This document shows positions 9,881 through 19,886 of a DNA stretch of 64,000 nucleotides, in pieces. Source of the DNA: Maribacter spongiicola (GTDB lineage: Bacteria > Bacteroidota > Bacteroidia > Flavobacteriales > Flavobacteriaceae); NCBI RefSeq assembly GCF_004364165.1, contig NZ_SOAY01000010.1:1453098-1517097 (forward strand). The letters are read 5' to 3'. How positions within the stretch are numbered: position 1 is the first letter of the stretch; every line of letters starts with the position of its first letter. Made by a program: the position numbers and the translations under genes. A model generated the notes under the pieces. The model saw only the letters and a program-made list of their open reading frames with translations. It was not told the origin of the DNA and searched no databases.

Positions 9881-11359
9881 ATGACGATACATAAGGAAAT
9901 AACAGAACTAAAAGTTTTAAACAGAAAAACAACAGGTAAGCCTGTAGAATATCCTGTTCGTGTACTACAGTTTGGTGGAGGTAATTTTTTAAGGGCATTT
10001 TGCGATTGGATGTTCGATGTGTTAAATAAAACAACAGATTTCAATGGGAGTGTGGTTGTCGTTAAACCAACCGAAAGAGGGGAGTATTCAGAACTCTTAA
10101 ATCAAGACGGCTTGTTTCATGTAGTTTTAGATGGATTGAAAGACGGTAATTTAGTCTCAGAGGTAACATTGGTAGAATCTGTTAGTACTATTATTCAACC
10201 GTATAAAGAATGGAATGCTTATTTGGCATTGGCAGAGGTACCTGAACTGAGATTTATTGTTTCTAATACTACAGAAGCAGGAATTAAATTTTTAGAAAAG
10301 GATAATAAAACAGATAACCCACCTCATGAATTTCCAGCTAAATTGACCTTATGGTTATATCACCGTTTTAATTATTTTAAAGGTGCAGCTGATAAAGGTT
10401 GCATTTTATTACCATGCGAATTAATTGAAGATAATGGCGATGCTTTACGGAAAACCATTATCCAATATGCTGAACATTGGGGTTTAGAAACAGCATTTAT
10501 TACTTGGATCAAGAACTGTAATTATTTCTGTAGCACATTAGTTGATCGCATTGTATCTGGTTTTCCTACGGATAGAAAAGTTGCCATTGAACAGCAAACG
10601 GGTTATAAAGATGATTTGTTGGTCGCTGGTGAGGTGTACCATAGTTGGGTTATAAAAGCAGCACCAATTGTTCAAAAAGAATTACCTTTTTCTAAAACGG
10701 ACTTAAATGTTTTGTTCGTTGATGATCTTAAAGAGTACAGAGAAATGAAGGTTCGTATTCTGAATGGGGCGCATACTTCTTTGGTACCTGTAGGGTATTT
10801 GGCAGGTTTAAGAACGGTATTAGAAAGTATGAACGATGATTTGGTTAGAAACCATGTATTGCAAGTGCTCTCTGAAGAAATAAAACCTACCCTAACCAAT
10901 TTTTCAGAAAAGGAGATTGACGCTTTTGTAAATGCAGTTATTGATCGATTTAAGAATCCGACTCTTAAGCATTTTTTAATTGCCATATCATTAAATAGTA
11001 CATCTAAATTTCAGGCTCGCTTATTACCGGCATTTAAAGAATACACTCAAATTAACGGTCGTTTTCCAAAGAGAATAGCATTTTCATTGGCATGTTTAAT
11101 TCGCTTCTATAAAGGCGAATTCGATGGGGAGCATATACCTGTAAATGATGATGCCAAGGTGTTGGCCTACTTTAATGAAGAATGGCGAAAAGTAACAGAG
11201 CAAGACCAAACGATAGAAAACTTGGTTACAAACGTGCTGTCTAATAGTGATATAGTTGGCGAAAATTTAACCACATATAATGGTTTGGTTCAATTTGTTA
11301 CTAAGAGTATCAACAGTATAGATGAGGTAGGTGTAAAAGAGTGTTTAGAGGCACTATAA
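9881..11359 (+). CDS. uxaB: Tagaturonate reductase (altronate oxidoreductase)
   Basis: A 492-residue member of the mannitol dehydrogenase/UxaB family, reducing D-tagaturonate to D-altronate with NADH. The N-terminal nucleotide-binding motif is VLQFGGGNFLRAFCDWMFD, and IVSNTTEAGI is the typical UxaB strand. The central KVRILNGAHTSLVPVGYLAG segment carries the conserved Lys/Asn/His region of the family. The gene lies 30 bases after uxaA and 8 bases before the amidohydrolase. In this operon it takes the product of the L-galactonate dehydrogenase; with no glucuronate/galacturonate isomerase (UxaC) here, hexuronate catabolism is a less likely job. Confidence 0.93.
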   Translation: MTIHKEITELKVLNRKTTGKPVEYPVRVLQFGGGNFLRAFCDWMFDVLNKTTDFNGSVVVVKPTERGEYSELLNQDGLFHVVLDGLKDGNLVSEVTLVESVSTIIQPYKEWNAYLALAEVPELRFIVSNTTEAGIKFLEKDNKTDNPPHEFPAKLTLWLYHRFNYFKGAADKGCILLPCELIEDNGDALRKTIIQYAEHWGLETAFITWIKNCNYFCSTLVDRIVSGFPTDRKVAIEQQTGYKDDLLVAGEVYHSWVIKAAPIVQKELPFSKTDLNVLFVDDLKEYREMKVRILNGAHTSLVPVGYLAGLRTVLESMNDDLVRNHVLQVLSEEIKPTLTNFSEKEIDAFVNAVIDRFKNPTLKHFLIAISLNSTSKFQARLLPAFKEYTQINGRFPKRIAFSLACLIRFYKGEFDGEHIPVNDDAKVLAYFNEEWRKVTEQDQTIENLVTNVLSNSDIVGENLTTYNGLVQFVTKSINSIDEVGVKECLEAL

Positions 11360-11367
11360 TAAAATAT

Positions 11368-12195
11368 ATGAAAATAGATTCGCATCAACATTTTTGGAAA
11401 TATGAACCGGTAAAACATAGCTGGATAGATGATGAAATGGCAGTAATTAGAAAAGATTTTATGCCAGCTGACCTAAAGCAAGTTTACCTTGAAAATGATA
11501 TTGATGGCTGCGTTGCAGTACAGGCAGATCAAACAACTGCTGAAACGGACTTTTTAATTGAACTGGCTTCAGAAAATAATTTTATAAAGGGAGTTGTAGG
11601 ATGGGTAGACCTAAGAGGTAATGATATTGATGAGGTTTTGGAACACTACAACAAGTTTAAGGTTGTAAAAGGTTTTAGGCACGTTGTACAAGGTGAGGCT
11701 GATCACAATTTTTTATTGCGACCAGATTTTATTGCTGGTATTTCAAAACTAGCTCCGTATAATTTCACCTATGATATTTTGGTGTTTCCGCATCAATTGG
11801 GAGCGGTTGTAGAATTTGTAAAAAAATTCCCAAATCAAAAGTTTGTAATTGATCACATAGCCAAGCCTTATATAAAAGATAATTTTTATGAGGGTTGGGC
11901 TGTATTAATGACCGAAATAGGTAAGCAAAAAAATGTGTATTGCAAGTTATCAGGAATGATTACCGAAGCCGATTATAAAAAATGGACAGTTGAGCAAATA
12001 ACACCCTATATGACCTTGGTATTAAATGCATTTGATGCAGATAGAATTATGTTCGGTTCTGATTGGCCAGTGTGTTTAGTGGCAGGAAATTACAAAACCG
12101 TAAAAAAAATAGTTACAGATTTCATTTCGCAATTAAGTGAAGAAGAGCAGGCTAAAATAATGGGTTTGAATGCAATGAAATTTTATAATTTATAA
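11368..12195 (+). CDS. Amidohydrolase-family sugar lactonase (probable L-galactonolactonase)
   Basis: A 275-residue COG3618 amidohydrolase. ATG at 11368 (MKIDSHQHFW) is chosen because the family begins right at this metal-binding His6-x-His8 motif; a GTG at 11341 would add nine residues inside uxaB. Further family marks are FVIDHIAKPYI (His) and GSDWPV near the C-terminus (Asp). COG3618 members include L-fucono-, L-rhamnono- and L-galactono-lactonases. Between an aldose dehydrogenase and an L-galactonate dehydrogenase the expected reaction is hydrolysis of L-galactono-lactone to L-galactonate. L-fuconolactone is a likely side substrate. Confidence 0.88.
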   Translation: MKIDSHQHFWKYEPVKHSWIDDEMAVIRKDFMPADLKQVYLENDIDGCVAVQADQTTAETDFLIELASENNFIKGVVGWVDLRGNDIDEVLEHYNKFKVVKGFRHVVQGEADHNFLLRPDFIAGISKLAPYNFTYDILVFPHQLGAVVEFVKKFPNQKFVIDHIAKPYIKDNFYEGWAVLMTEIGKQKNVYCKLSGMITEADYKKWTVEQITPYMTLVLNAFDADRIMFGSDWPVCLVAGNYKTVKKIVTDFISQLSEEEQAKIMGLNAMKFYNL

Positions 12196-12205
12196 TAGGA
12201 ACAGT

Positions 12206-12997
12206 ATGGATTTAAAACTAAAAGATAAAGTAGTTGTCGTAACAGGTGCTGCAGGATTAAAAGGAAGTATAGGTGAAACCATAGTTCAGCATTTGGCAGC
12301 CGAAGGCGCAATACCTGTAATCGTTTGTAGAAACGATAGAGGTATAGGTTATGAGAAAGAATTACGAGAAAAAGGTATCGACGCCTTGTTTGTAAAGACA
12401 GATTTATCTGATCATGTTCAAATTGAAAAGGCTGTTCGTAAAATTGAAGCGAAATATGGCGAAATACATGCATTAATAAATAATGTTGGGGTAAACGATG
12501 GCGCAGGTTTAGATGCTTCAATAGATGATTTTATGTATTCCTTAAAACTAAATATGGTAAGCTATTTTGCAATGACTAAATACTGTTTGCCAATGCTTAA
12601 AAAGTCAAAAGGGAATATTTTGAATATAGGCTCGAAAGTAGCACTTACAGGTCAAGGTGGTACTTCTGGATATGCGGCGTCAAAAGGTGGTGTCTTCGGT
12701 TTAACAAGAGAATGGGCGGTTGATTTAATACAATTCGGTATCCGTTCTAATGCCATTGTTATTGCAGAAAGTTGGACTCCTGCTTATGATGCTTGGATTA
12801 AAACATTAGATAACGGAGAAGAAAAACTTGAGGCTATCGTTAAGAAAATTCCTTTAGAAAATAGAATGACAATGCCGGCAGAAATAGCAGATCAATGTCT
12901 ATTTACCATTTCAGAAAAATCATCTCATACAACCGGTCAGTTTATTACCGTAGACGGTGGGTATGTACATCTCGATAGATCTTTATTGACGGAATAA
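12206..12997 (+). CDS. SDR dehydrogenase, probable L-galactose (L-fucose) 1-dehydrogenase
   Basis: A 263-residue short-chain dehydrogenase. The cofactor loop is VVTGAAGLKGSIGETI, with two residues more than the usual TGxxxGIG spacing. NNVG is at 92-95, and the catalytic residues are Ser143, Tyr156 and Lys160 (YAASK). It sits 10 bases after the lactonase. The pair fits oxidation of L-galactose to its lactone and ring opening, the first steps of the pathway. An SDR for another step, or for L-fucose, cannot be excluded. Cytoplasmic; no signal peptide. Confidence 0.8.
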   Translation: MDLKLKDKVVVVTGAAGLKGSIGETIVQHLAAEGAIPVIVCRNDRGIGYEKELREKGIDALFVKTDLSDHVQIEKAVRKIEAKYGEIHALINNVGVNDGAGLDASIDDFMYSLKLNMVSYFAMTKYCLPMLKKSKGNILNIGSKVALTGQGGTSGYAASKGGVFGLTREWAVDLIQFGIRSNAIVIAESWTPAYDAWIKTLDNGEEKLEAIVKKIPLENRMTMPAEIADQCLFTISEKSSHTTGQFITVDGGYVHLDRSLLTE

Positions 12998-13064
12998 TTT
13001 CCGCTTTTCCTATCAGAATAACCAAAGTCTAATTCGTACCGGATTAGCATTTTTTATTTTAACC

Positions 13065-14405
13065 ATGAAAGTTATCCAGCTAAATATGAATCAACCAAAA
13101 AAAATACCCGTAGTCAGTAAAGAGTTATTAGTTCCGTTTATAATAATCACTATACTTTTTGCTTTATGGGGCTTTGCAAATGATGTTACGAACCCCATGG
13201 TTACGGCATTCAAAAAAGTAATGCCAGAATTAAGTTGGACACAAGCATATTTAGTACAATTTGCATTTTATTTCGGCTATGGTTGTATGGCCATACCAGC
13301 TGCACTTTTTATTAAAAAATATACCTATAAAAAAGGTATCATTCTTGGGCTGTCGCTTTATGCTATTGGTGCATTTTTATTTTATCCAGCATCTGTTTAT
13401 GAAGAGTATTCGTATTTTTTAATTTCATTATATGTTATCACTTGTGGCCTAGCCTTATTAGAAACAACTTCAAACCCTTTGATTTTATCACTAGGGGCAA
13501 AAGAAACCGCCACGCAGCGTTTGAATTTGGCACAATCATTTAATCCTATAGGGTCTATATCAGGTATGTTGATCGCTCAGTTTGTTGTTCTTAGTCAAAT
13601 AAAATCGTCAACTTATAATGATGAGACCTACGCGGCTTTAGATGCAGCAAGTAAAGCGTCTATTAAAACCGAAGATCTGAATATTATAAGCTACCCTTAT
13701 TTAGGCATAGGGGTCGTTGTTTTAATTATTTTAATATTAATAGTATTTACCAAAATTCCGACGGTTCAAGAACATACAAGTTTAAGCTTCAAAGAATCGT
13801 TAAATAAAATCTTTTCGAAGAAGACATTTTTACCGGGTGTTATAGCTCAAATGTTTTATGTAGGTGCACAAATAATGTGTTGGACAGCTATATTTCAATA
13901 CGTGCAATATTTAAATGAATCTACAAATAGTGATATAAATGCCACTTATATGAATATGATCGCTATGGGAATTTTTCTTGGCGGTCGTTTTCTAGGGACT
14001 GCTTTGTTAAGTGTATTCTCGGCTCCAAAATTACTTTACACCTTTGCAGGCTTTGCCATTTTATGTTGTGCAGGCGCTATTATAATACCTGGTATGCCCG
14101 GTTTAATTTCTCTAGTGAGTATTTCTTTATTTATGTCAATTATGTTCCCTACCATTTATGGTATTGCTTTAAAAGATATGGGTGACGAAGCAAAGTTGGG
14201 GTCTGCATTTCTGGTGATGGCAATTGTTGGAGGAGCTATTTTTCCGTTAATGCAAGGTGCCATTATCGACATAGGAGGTGATAACCTTGCAGACACGCTT
14301 ATTTTAGGAATTCCAGAAGTTAAATTTTCTTTTATAATGCCAATGATATGTATAGCTGTTGTCGGTTTATATGGCTTATATGCTGCTAAACAACAAAAGG
14401 CTTAA
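13065..14405 (+). CDS. FucP-like sugar:proton symporter
   Basis: A 446-residue, twelve-segment MFS transporter of the FucP (L-fucose:H+) family, with LFALWGFANDVTNPMV and the LLETTSNPLILSLGAKETA region. Asp40 and Glu133 fall where E. coli FucP has its key acids Asp46 and Glu135. L-galactose is L-fucose with a 6-hydroxyl, so import of L-galactose (possibly also L-fucose) is inferred from the operon. ATG at 13065 is given; ATG at 13086 (MNQPKK) is equally possible. The 67-base gap before it is the largest in the operon. Confidence 0.87.
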   Translation: MKVIQLNMNQPKKIPVVSKELLVPFIIITILFALWGFANDVTNPMVTAFKKVMPELSWTQAYLVQFAFYFGYGCMAIPAALFIKKYTYKKGIILGLSLYAIGAFLFYPASVYEEYSYFLISLYVITCGLALLETTSNPLILSLGAKETATQRLNLAQSFNPIGSISGMLIAQFVVLSQIKSSTYNDETYAALDAASKASIKTEDLNIISYPYLGIGVVVLIILILIVFTKIPTVQEHTSLSFKESLNKIFSKKTFLPGVIAQMFYVGAQIMCWTAIFQYVQYLNESTNSDINATYMNMIAMGIFLGGRFLGTALLSVFSAPKLLYTFAGFAILCCAGAIIIPGMPGLISLVSISLFMSIMFPTIYGIALKDMGDEAKLGSAFLVMAIVGGAIFPLMQGAIIDIGGDNLADTLILGIPEVKFSFIMPMICIAVVGLYGLYAAKQQKA

Positions 14406-14423
14406 TTATTTAAAACTAGAACG

Positions 14424-14762
14424 ATGACAAAAAGATATTGTTACGCCTGCGATTTAAAAGAGGACGCTCAACTTATTGCAGAATACAAAGCATATCATGC
14501 CGAAGGCAACGCATGGCCAGAAATCACTAAAAGCATTAAAGATGCCGGTATTGTTGATATGCAAATTTACCTTACCGGTAACCGTATGTTCATGATTATG
14601 GAAGTTGATGAAACATTTGATGCTGAGAAAAAAGCAAAAATGGATGCCGATAATACTATAGTTCAAGAATGGGAGAATTTAATGTGGAATTACCAACAAG
14701 AGTTGCCATGGGCTAAAGATGGTGAGAAGTGGATTGCATTAGAGCAGATATTTCAATTGTAA
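14424..14762 (+). CDS. L-rhamnose/L-fucose mutarotase-family protein (RhaM-like)
   Basis: A 112-residue DUF718/RhaM family aldose mutarotase. Tyr21 and His25 (YKAYH) keep the spacing of the RhaM active-site Tyr and His, and the conserved WPEI follows at 31-34. It would interconvert anomers of the imported L-sugar for the SDR dehydrogenase. It is the last gene of the L-galactose operon, 18 bases after the symporter and 16 bases before a strong terminator. L-galactose as substrate is inferred from the neighbours. Confidence 0.85.
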   Translation: MTKRYCYACDLKEDAQLIAEYKAYHAEGNAWPEITKSIKDAGIVDMQIYLTGNRMFMIMEVDETFDAEKKAKMDADNTIVQEWENLMWNYQQELPWAKDGEKWIALEQIFQL

Positions 14763-14778
14763 CACAACAAATGTCACA

Positions 14779-14820
14779 GAAACACAAAAGCCAGACCTAT
14801 AGGTTTGGCTTTTGTGTTTC
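14779..14820 (+). terminator. Terminator of the L-galactose operon (bidirectional)
   Basis: A 19-bp stem (arms 14779-14797 and 14802-14820, loop TATA) with a single G-T pair. T-rich tracts within both arms let it serve the plus-strand operon and possibly the converging GH2 gene. The stem core is AAAAGCCAGACC. The following bases to 15004 show no gene. Confidence 0.85.
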
Positions 14821-15004
14821 AATAATTAATGTACTTACTTTATTTTAAGTTAGACAATTGTTGTCGGCAATAATAATCGTCCCATTTAATTAATCTTTCA
14901 ATTTATAAATCTTGTAGTTATTATAATGCCCTTATTTTTGAAGTTAATCTGTTTACGTTGATAATGCCGTATTTATCTATCAGTTATCAACTGAGCTGCT
15001 GTTT

Positions 15005-17527
15005 TTACTTACTTGGGGCTATTGTAATTTCTATTTCGTTACTCGTTAATGTATTTGAGCTTGCTTTTATACGTATTGGTGTTGAGCTATCTTTTATTGA
15101 TTGAACAATAAGTAAAGCACGCCCTTTATTTGTTATTAATTCATGGGAATTAAAATCTTGCGTATTAGTTATGCTGCCATTATCTACACCAAGTACTTTT
15201 GCATCTCCGGTCACTGTAAATAGTACTTTTTGATTTTCTGTTTTAACAGGATTACCATCGTTATCTACAATTTGAAGTACAATATGTGCGGTGTCATAAC
15301 CATTTGCTACTACGCTTTTAGTATCGGTAAATAGTTGTAAAGCTTTTGGTTGAGTGCTTGTTTTTATAACTGATTCAACTACTTTTCCATTTTTAGATGC
15401 AACAGCCTTTAAGGTACCTGCTTCAAACGGAACTGCCCATTTGTAAATATGATCATCAAAATCTGCTAGTTTTCTTGTTCCTAATGATTTTTCGTTCAAG
15501 AAAAGTTCTACGGTATCAGAATTTGAATATACTTCTACTATTGTGGTTTGATCACTATCATAGTTCCAATGTTCATTAACATCTTGCCAAACCCAAAGCG
15601 CTTTTTGCCAAGCGCCTTCTTTTTTCTCGACAACTTTACCATGGTTATTAAGCTGATATTTTGATTTTTCAGCAGTCTGTGTGGCAATGTAAATACTAGG
15701 TGCCTCGCTCCATAAAGATTTAAACATATAGAACGACGGCTTTTCAAATCCAGCTAAATCTAATAATCCGCTAGGGGTCCCTTTTTTTGGCCAGCCTCCG
15801 TTAGATTCTCCCATATAGTCAATGCCGGTCCATAAAAATGTTCCTGAAATAAAGGGTCTTTCCATTACAGCCTTCCATTCATGCCATTGTCCTAAATTTT
15901 CGGTTCCCATAAGTGGCTTGTTAGGGTAGTTTTCATGACCGTAATCATAAAGTACGCGTCTATAGCTAAAACCAATGATATCAAGAGCATCTGCATAGCC
16001 AGATTCATAACTAGAAGACGGTAGAATGCAATTGGCAATTACATACCTTGTTGTGTCTAATTCTTTGGTCCATTTAGCTAATTTTTGAGCAGTTTTACCA
16101 ATGTCATATGTTGCTATTGGCAATGTGTCTAACTTCTCTTTAATCTGTTCTATGCTATTTGGTGGTGCAGACCAAAAGTAATTGCCACTCCAGTCCATAT
16201 TATTGAAGAAACCGGTAGCTTCAGCATTACGAGGGTATGTCCATTCAATTTCATTACCAATACTCCATTGAAATATAGATGGGTGATTTCTATGTGATAA
16301 GATGGTGTTTTTCAAGTCTCTTTCTGCCCAATCTTGAAAATGTTCGGCATAACCTCTGGTAATATAGTCCACACTTTTTTCGTTCATGTTTTTTCTTTTG
16401 TCTTTAGGGTTGTCCCATTCATCAAAAAATTCATCTTGAACCAAAAAGCCCATTTCATCGCATAAATCTAAAAATTCATTCGAAGCAGGGTTGTGCGATA
16501 TTCGTATTGCATTACAGCCAGCATCTTTTAGTTTTTCTAAACGTCTTTTCCAAACACTTTTAGGCACTGCAGCACCAACTAAGCCTGCATCATGGTGTAA
16601 GCAAACGCCTTTTATCTTGCGGTTTTTTCCATTGAGATAAAAGCCTGTATTGGCATCAAACTTAAAACTGCGAATTCCGAAAATAGTTTCTTCAGAATCT
16701 ACTATTTTACCATTTTCAATAAGTTTGGTAATGGCTTTATAAAGAGTAGGTTTATCAATATCCCATAAATCAGGATTTTTAATATCTAGAGTGGCTGTAT
16801 AATTTTCTGATTTCCCTTGATAAATGGTTAGTTCTGTAGTTGTTGAGCCGACCTTAATATTCTTGTCAGTAAAAATATCTGTAGTAATCTTAGCTTTTTT
16901 ATCTTCTAAGTATCCGTTTTGAAGTTGAGTTTCTATTTTAACCGTGGCTTTATCTTTATTTACTTGCGGTGTGGTAATGAAGGTTCCCCAAACCGGAATG
17001 TGTAGTTTGTTTTTTGTAATTAGGTTTACATTTCTGTAGATACCAGATCCGGTATACCATCTACTGTCTGCATATCTTGTTCTGTCTACAGTTACGTGTA
17101 CTGTATTCGTATTTTGTTGTAGTTGTTCTGTAATATCATAATAAAAGGGTGCATAGCCGTAAGGATGTTTGCCTAATTCTTGATTATTTAGGCTTACTGT
17201 AGCATTATTATAGACACCATCAAAAACCAAATAGGCAACTTGATTGTTTTTCAAGTTTAAGTTAAAATCTTTTTTATAATAGCCCGTGCCACCTAATAAA
17301 TAACCCGTAGCACCTTCACCTTTGATTGAATCGAGTGGAGATTCAATACTCCAATCATGTGGTAGGTTTATTTTTTTCCAAGTGGTATCGAATCGATTAG
17401 ATGTAGAGTCTTCTAATTTAAATTCCCAATTAAAATTAAAGTCGGTGTTAGCGGTCAAATATTCTTTTGTAGAACAACTAAAAAGTGTGAACGCAATTAG
17501 GTGGATTAGAAAAATTTTATATTTCAT
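15005..17527 (-). CDS. GH2 beta-galactosidase, lipoprotein
   Basis: An 840-residue GH2 enzyme. The lipobox is LFSC (Cys18). The sugar-binding domain runs over about 25-175 ([32 protein letters not shown]), followed by an Ig-like domain to about 290 and the TIM barrel. The acid/base is Glu426 (WSIGNE) and the nucleophile Glu543 (MGTENLGQW). Two further Ig-like domains form the C-terminus from about 590. GH2 enzymes of agar/porphyran loci remove terminal D-galactose from the non-reducing end of oligosaccharides; that role is inferred. The gene stands alone, converging on the L-galactose operon. Its promoter probably lies at 17790-17850, giving a leader of about 255 bases. Confidence 0.93.
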   Translation of the reverse strand: MKYKIFLIHLIAFTLFSCSTKEYLTANTDFNFNWEFKLEDSTSNRFDTTWKKINLPHDWSIESPLDSIKGEGATGYLLGGTGYYKKDFNLNLKNNQVAYLVFDGVYNNATVSLNNQELGKHPYGYAPFYYDITEQLQQNTNTVHVTVDRTRYADSRWYTGSGIYRNVNLITKNKLHIPVWGTFITTPQVNKDKATVKIETQLQNGYLEDKKAKITTDIFTDKNIKVGSTTTELTIYQGKSENYTATLDIKNPDLWDIDKPTLYKAITKLIENGKIVDSEETIFGIRSFKFDANTGFYLNGKNRKIKGVCLHHDAGLVGAAVPKSVWKRRLEKLKDAGCNAIRISHNPASNEFLDLCDEMGFLVQDEFFDEWDNPKDKRKNMNEKSVDYITRGYAEHFQDWAERDLKNTILSHRNHPSIFQWSIGNEIEWTYPRNAEATGFFNNMDWSGNYFWSAPPNSIEQIKEKLDTLPIATYDIGKTAQKLAKWTKELDTTRYVIANCILPSSSYESGYADALDIIGFSYRRVLYDYGHENYPNKPLMGTENLGQWHEWKAVMERPFISGTFLWTGIDYMGESNGGWPKKGTPSGLLDLAGFEKPSFYMFKSLWSEAPSIYIATQTAEKSKYQLNNHGKVVEKKEGAWQKALWVWQDVNEHWNYDSDQTTIVEVYSNSDTVELFLNEKSLGTRKLADFDDHIYKWAVPFEAGTLKAVASKNGKVVESVIKTSTQPKALQLFTDTKSVVANGYDTAHIVLQIVDNDGNPVKTENQKVLFTVTGDAKVLGVDNGSITNTQDFNSHELITNKGRALLIVQSIKDSSTPIRIKASSNTLTSNEIEITIAPSK

Positions 17528-17789
17528 TCTCTTTGTTTAAAAATGATGCTTATGGTGAATTTTAATCTTGTACTGTATTAGAGAAAACTAAACATGTTAT
17601 GTAATTAATATTTATTAAACTTTTTTCAATAATACTTTAACTGAACTTTTGGCGGTATAAAAATGAAATTTTTTGGTGACAAGCAACTAGATTTAATTCG
17701 TTTGTATTTGCTGAAATTGTACTTTATGTTTGATATAATTCAAAATATTGTAATATTAGGCAATAATAATTACAGTATTCTTAGCTTTA
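17528..17789. other. Gene-free leader region upstream of GH2
   Basis: No reading frame or RNA gene is seen. Two isolated half-sites of the operator type occur on the plus strand (ACTAAACATGT at 17587 and ACTGAACTTTT at 17640). They are not arranged as an 11-bp pair and have no matching -7 element, so they are not called as operators. Confidence 0.4.
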
Positions 17790-17850
17790 CAAATATGTAG
17801 TTATTATAGAATTTATTCTTATTGTTCAACTAGACAAAAACTCAACAAAC
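17790..17850 (-). promoter_or_regulatory. Direct-repeat operator and -7 element for GH2 gene
   Basis: On the minus strand two 11-mers, GTTTGTTGAGT and TTTTGTCTAGT (17850-17829), stand in tandem. CATATTTG (17797-17790), one mismatch from TAnnTTTG, follows exactly 31 bases later. Orientation and spacing equal those at the SusC1, galK, SusC2 and GH16 promoters, so it is assigned to the GH2 gene and not to the regulator at 17943 on the plus strand. Confidence 0.6.
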
Positions 17851-17942
17851 CTCAATTAATGGGAGTTTTTGAAAATAATGAACTAGACAATGTATATATT
17901 GATTTCTGAATTGAACTTTATAATAACGGGAAGATTTTTGGT

Positions 17943-19574
17943 ATGAACTATTCTTTACAAACTATGTTAAGATATTTAATTTCTTATTTAACGTTAGGTC
18001 TTTTAGTATGTCTATGTGGTGTGTTGTCGGCACAAACTATTAATAAATCGGATGAGTATTTTAAAAAAGCAGAGTCTTTAAAGGCAACGAATATTGATAG
18101 TGCTATTAATTTTTATAAGAAAAGTATACACTTACATAAAGAGCAAAAAGATACCGCTAACTTGGTAAATAGTTTATACGAGCTTTCTAATTTATATGCC
18201 CATAATTTAGATTATGGAAGTTCATACGATGGTTATTGGGAAGCTTTATTTCTTGCCGATAATTCAAAAAACGATGTAGCAAGAGCAAAATTATATCAAG
18301 CTTTGGGTTGGCTTTATTTATTTTATAGACGTGACAATGAAGCTAAAAATTACTTCAACCTTTCGCTAAGATTAAAGGATAAAATGATTGATAAAAAAGT
18401 TATAGATTCTACTAATGTATTAACTGATTATTATGCATTAATAACTTTGTTTAGAACCAATGGAAATAATAAAATGGTTCGTAAATATTTGGATAGTAGT
18501 AACCTTATTAAAAAACAATTTAAGATTACATCTAACTATTTAGATGCAGAAGAGGGCTACCAAGATGCGATTGACGGCAATTTTGAAATGGCATTACTTA
18601 AATTAAATAGAACTAGAAATGAGTTTACTTTAAAAAACCCGTCTTACTTAATTATAATAGACTACTTAATTGGTCAAGTATATTTTATGAAGGGTGATAT
18701 AAGAACGAGTAAAAAGTTTTTTGAACAATCATTAGCTTATACGAAGGTGTATAGTAATCATTCTAATTATAAGTTGATGGTGCAAGAAGCTTTGGCTCTT
18801 TTAGAAAAAGAGGAGAAAGATTTTGAAAGCGCTTTTTTTCATTTAGAGGCGGCAAATGAATTGAATGAATCAATTTTTGGTAGAAAGAGTAAGAATAATC
18901 AACATTTGTTTGAAATTAATGATAAGTATCGCTTGCAGAAAGAAAAAGAAAAAGAATTAATAAAAGAGCAGCGCCTGGCCAATTTGGAAAATGAAGAAAA
19001 GCTATGGGTATTAAAGTTTTCATTGATGTTTGTGGTTGTGGCTTCTTTGTTAATTCTTGGATTTTTATTCATTCGTAATATTAGACGTAAACATAAGCTA
19101 GAAAAAAAATCACTTGAAGAAAAGCGGGTTGTTGAATTACAGAAATCTAATGAAATATTAGAATTGAAGAATAATGAACTTACGTCTTCTGCATTGCAAT
19201 TGATAGAGAAAGAAGAGTTTATTAAAAAAATGAAAGATACTATTGGCAAGAATAGAGAAAATTTAGACGTTTCTGCTCTCAATAGAATTATTAATACTGC
19301 ACAAGGTAGCCCCAGCGGTAACTGGAAAGAATTTGAGGCCAGGTTTACTGCTATAAATCAAAGTTTTTATAAAAATCTTAAAGAAGCTTACCCTTCTTTG
19401 AGTCAAACAGACTTAAAACTTTGCGCACTGGTAAAGCTCAATTTTTCTAGTAAAGAAATGGCATCGCTTTTAGGTATTTCAATTGAAAGTATGCACACAT
19501 CTCGTTATCGTTTAAGAAAAAAATTGAAACTTGACCGTAATGATAATCTTACCGAATTTATAGCAAACCAATAA
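17943..19574 (+). CDS. TPR-transmembrane-HTH transcriptional regulator 1
   Basis: A 543-residue protein with a signal segment (about 11-30, ending LSAQ). Helical TPR-like repeats follow (about 35-310, with LYELSNLYAHNLDYG and IGQVYFMKGDIRTSKKFFEQSL), then a charged coiled coil, a transmembrane helix (355-378), a second coiled coil (380-440) and a C-terminal LuxR/GerE-like helix-turn-helix (about 484-543). The family places the TPR part outside and the DNA-binding part in the cytoplasm. A paralog of near-identical layout is at 45139-46773; both directly precede a SusC gene. It may sense galactan fragments or SusC activity and control the adjacent SusC1 operon. No phosphorylation domain is seen. 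Function is inferred from position. Confidence 0.85.
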   Translation: MNYSLQTMLRYLISYLTLGLLVCLCGVLSAQTINKSDEYFKKAESLKATNIDSAINFYKKSIHLHKEQKDTANLVNSLYELSNLYAHNLDYGSSYDGYWEALFLADNSKNDVARAKLYQALGWLYLFYRRDNEAKNYFNLSLRLKDKMIDKKVIDSTNVLTDYYALITLFRTNGNNKMVRKYLDSSNLIKKQFKITSNYLDAEEGYQDAIDGNFEMALLKLNRTRNEFTLKNPSYLIIIDYLIGQVYFMKGDIRTSKKFFEQSLAYTKVYSNHSNYKLMVQEALALLEKEEKDFESAFFHLEAANELNESIFGRKSKNNQHLFEINDKYRLQKEKEKELIKEQRLANLENEEKLWVLKFSLMFVVVASLLILGFLFIRNIRRKHKLEKKSLEEKRVVELQKSNEILELKNNELTSSALQLIEKEEFIKKMKDTIGKNRENLDVSALNRIINTAQGSPSGNWKEFEARFTAINQSFYKNLKEAYPSLSQTDLKLCALVKLNFSSKEMASLLGISIESMHTSRYRLRKKLKLDRNDNLTEFIANQ

Positions 19575-19682
19575 ATAAGAATTTTTCTAATCCTAAAAGT
19601 TCTTTAGTTTTTTATTCATAGCGTCATTTTTACTCTTCTTTTTAATTATTACTCAACGGTTTCTGAAAATACTATCAAAATT
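19575..19682. other. Gene-free spacer after regulator 1
   Basis: No gene and no convincing terminator are seen between the regulator stop and the operators of SusC1; read-through into the SusC1 operon is possible. Confidence 0.35.
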
Positions 19683-19702
19683 ACTGTCTAGTTGTGTTTA
19701 GT
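19683..19702 (+). promoter_or_regulatory. Additional upstream operator-like pair (10-bp period)
   Basis: ACTGTCTAGT and TGTGTTTAGT stand in tandem with a 10-bp period, 38 bases before the main SusC1 operator. The nnAGT ends match the other sites, but the period differs by one base and no -7 element is at the proper distance. Confidence 0.35.
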
Positions 19703-19740
19703 ATTGCTTAAAACACTGATAAATAAGTCTTTTTTTTATG

Positions 19741-19801
19741 ATTTGTTCAGTTTTTGTTGAGTCCTATTTCTTAAAATAACAATATCAAATTAATAATTTA
19801 G
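19741..19801 (+). promoter_or_regulatory. Direct-repeat operator and -7 element for SusC1 operon
   Basis: ATTTGTTCAGT and TTTTGTTGAGT are tandem 11-mers (19741-19762). TAATTTAG (19794-19801), one mismatch from the Bacteroidota -7 consensus TAnnTTTG, follows after 31 bases. Transcription would start near 19808, giving a leader of about 95 bases before ATG at 19903. Confidence 0.65.
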
Positions 19802-19886
19802 ACCCAGTAAATTTATCATTTGATTATAATTTTAGAATCTAAATAAGAATTTATTAAAAATAACTCACCACAACTTAATTATTAAT

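Noticed and set aside
7189-14762. L-fucose (not L-galactose) catabolic operon
   Set aside because: There is no fuconate dehydratase or ketodeoxyfuconate aldolase/dehydrogenase, whereas UxaB and UxaA handle the C6-hydroxylated acids from L-galactose. L-fucose may still be a side substrate of the first enzymes.
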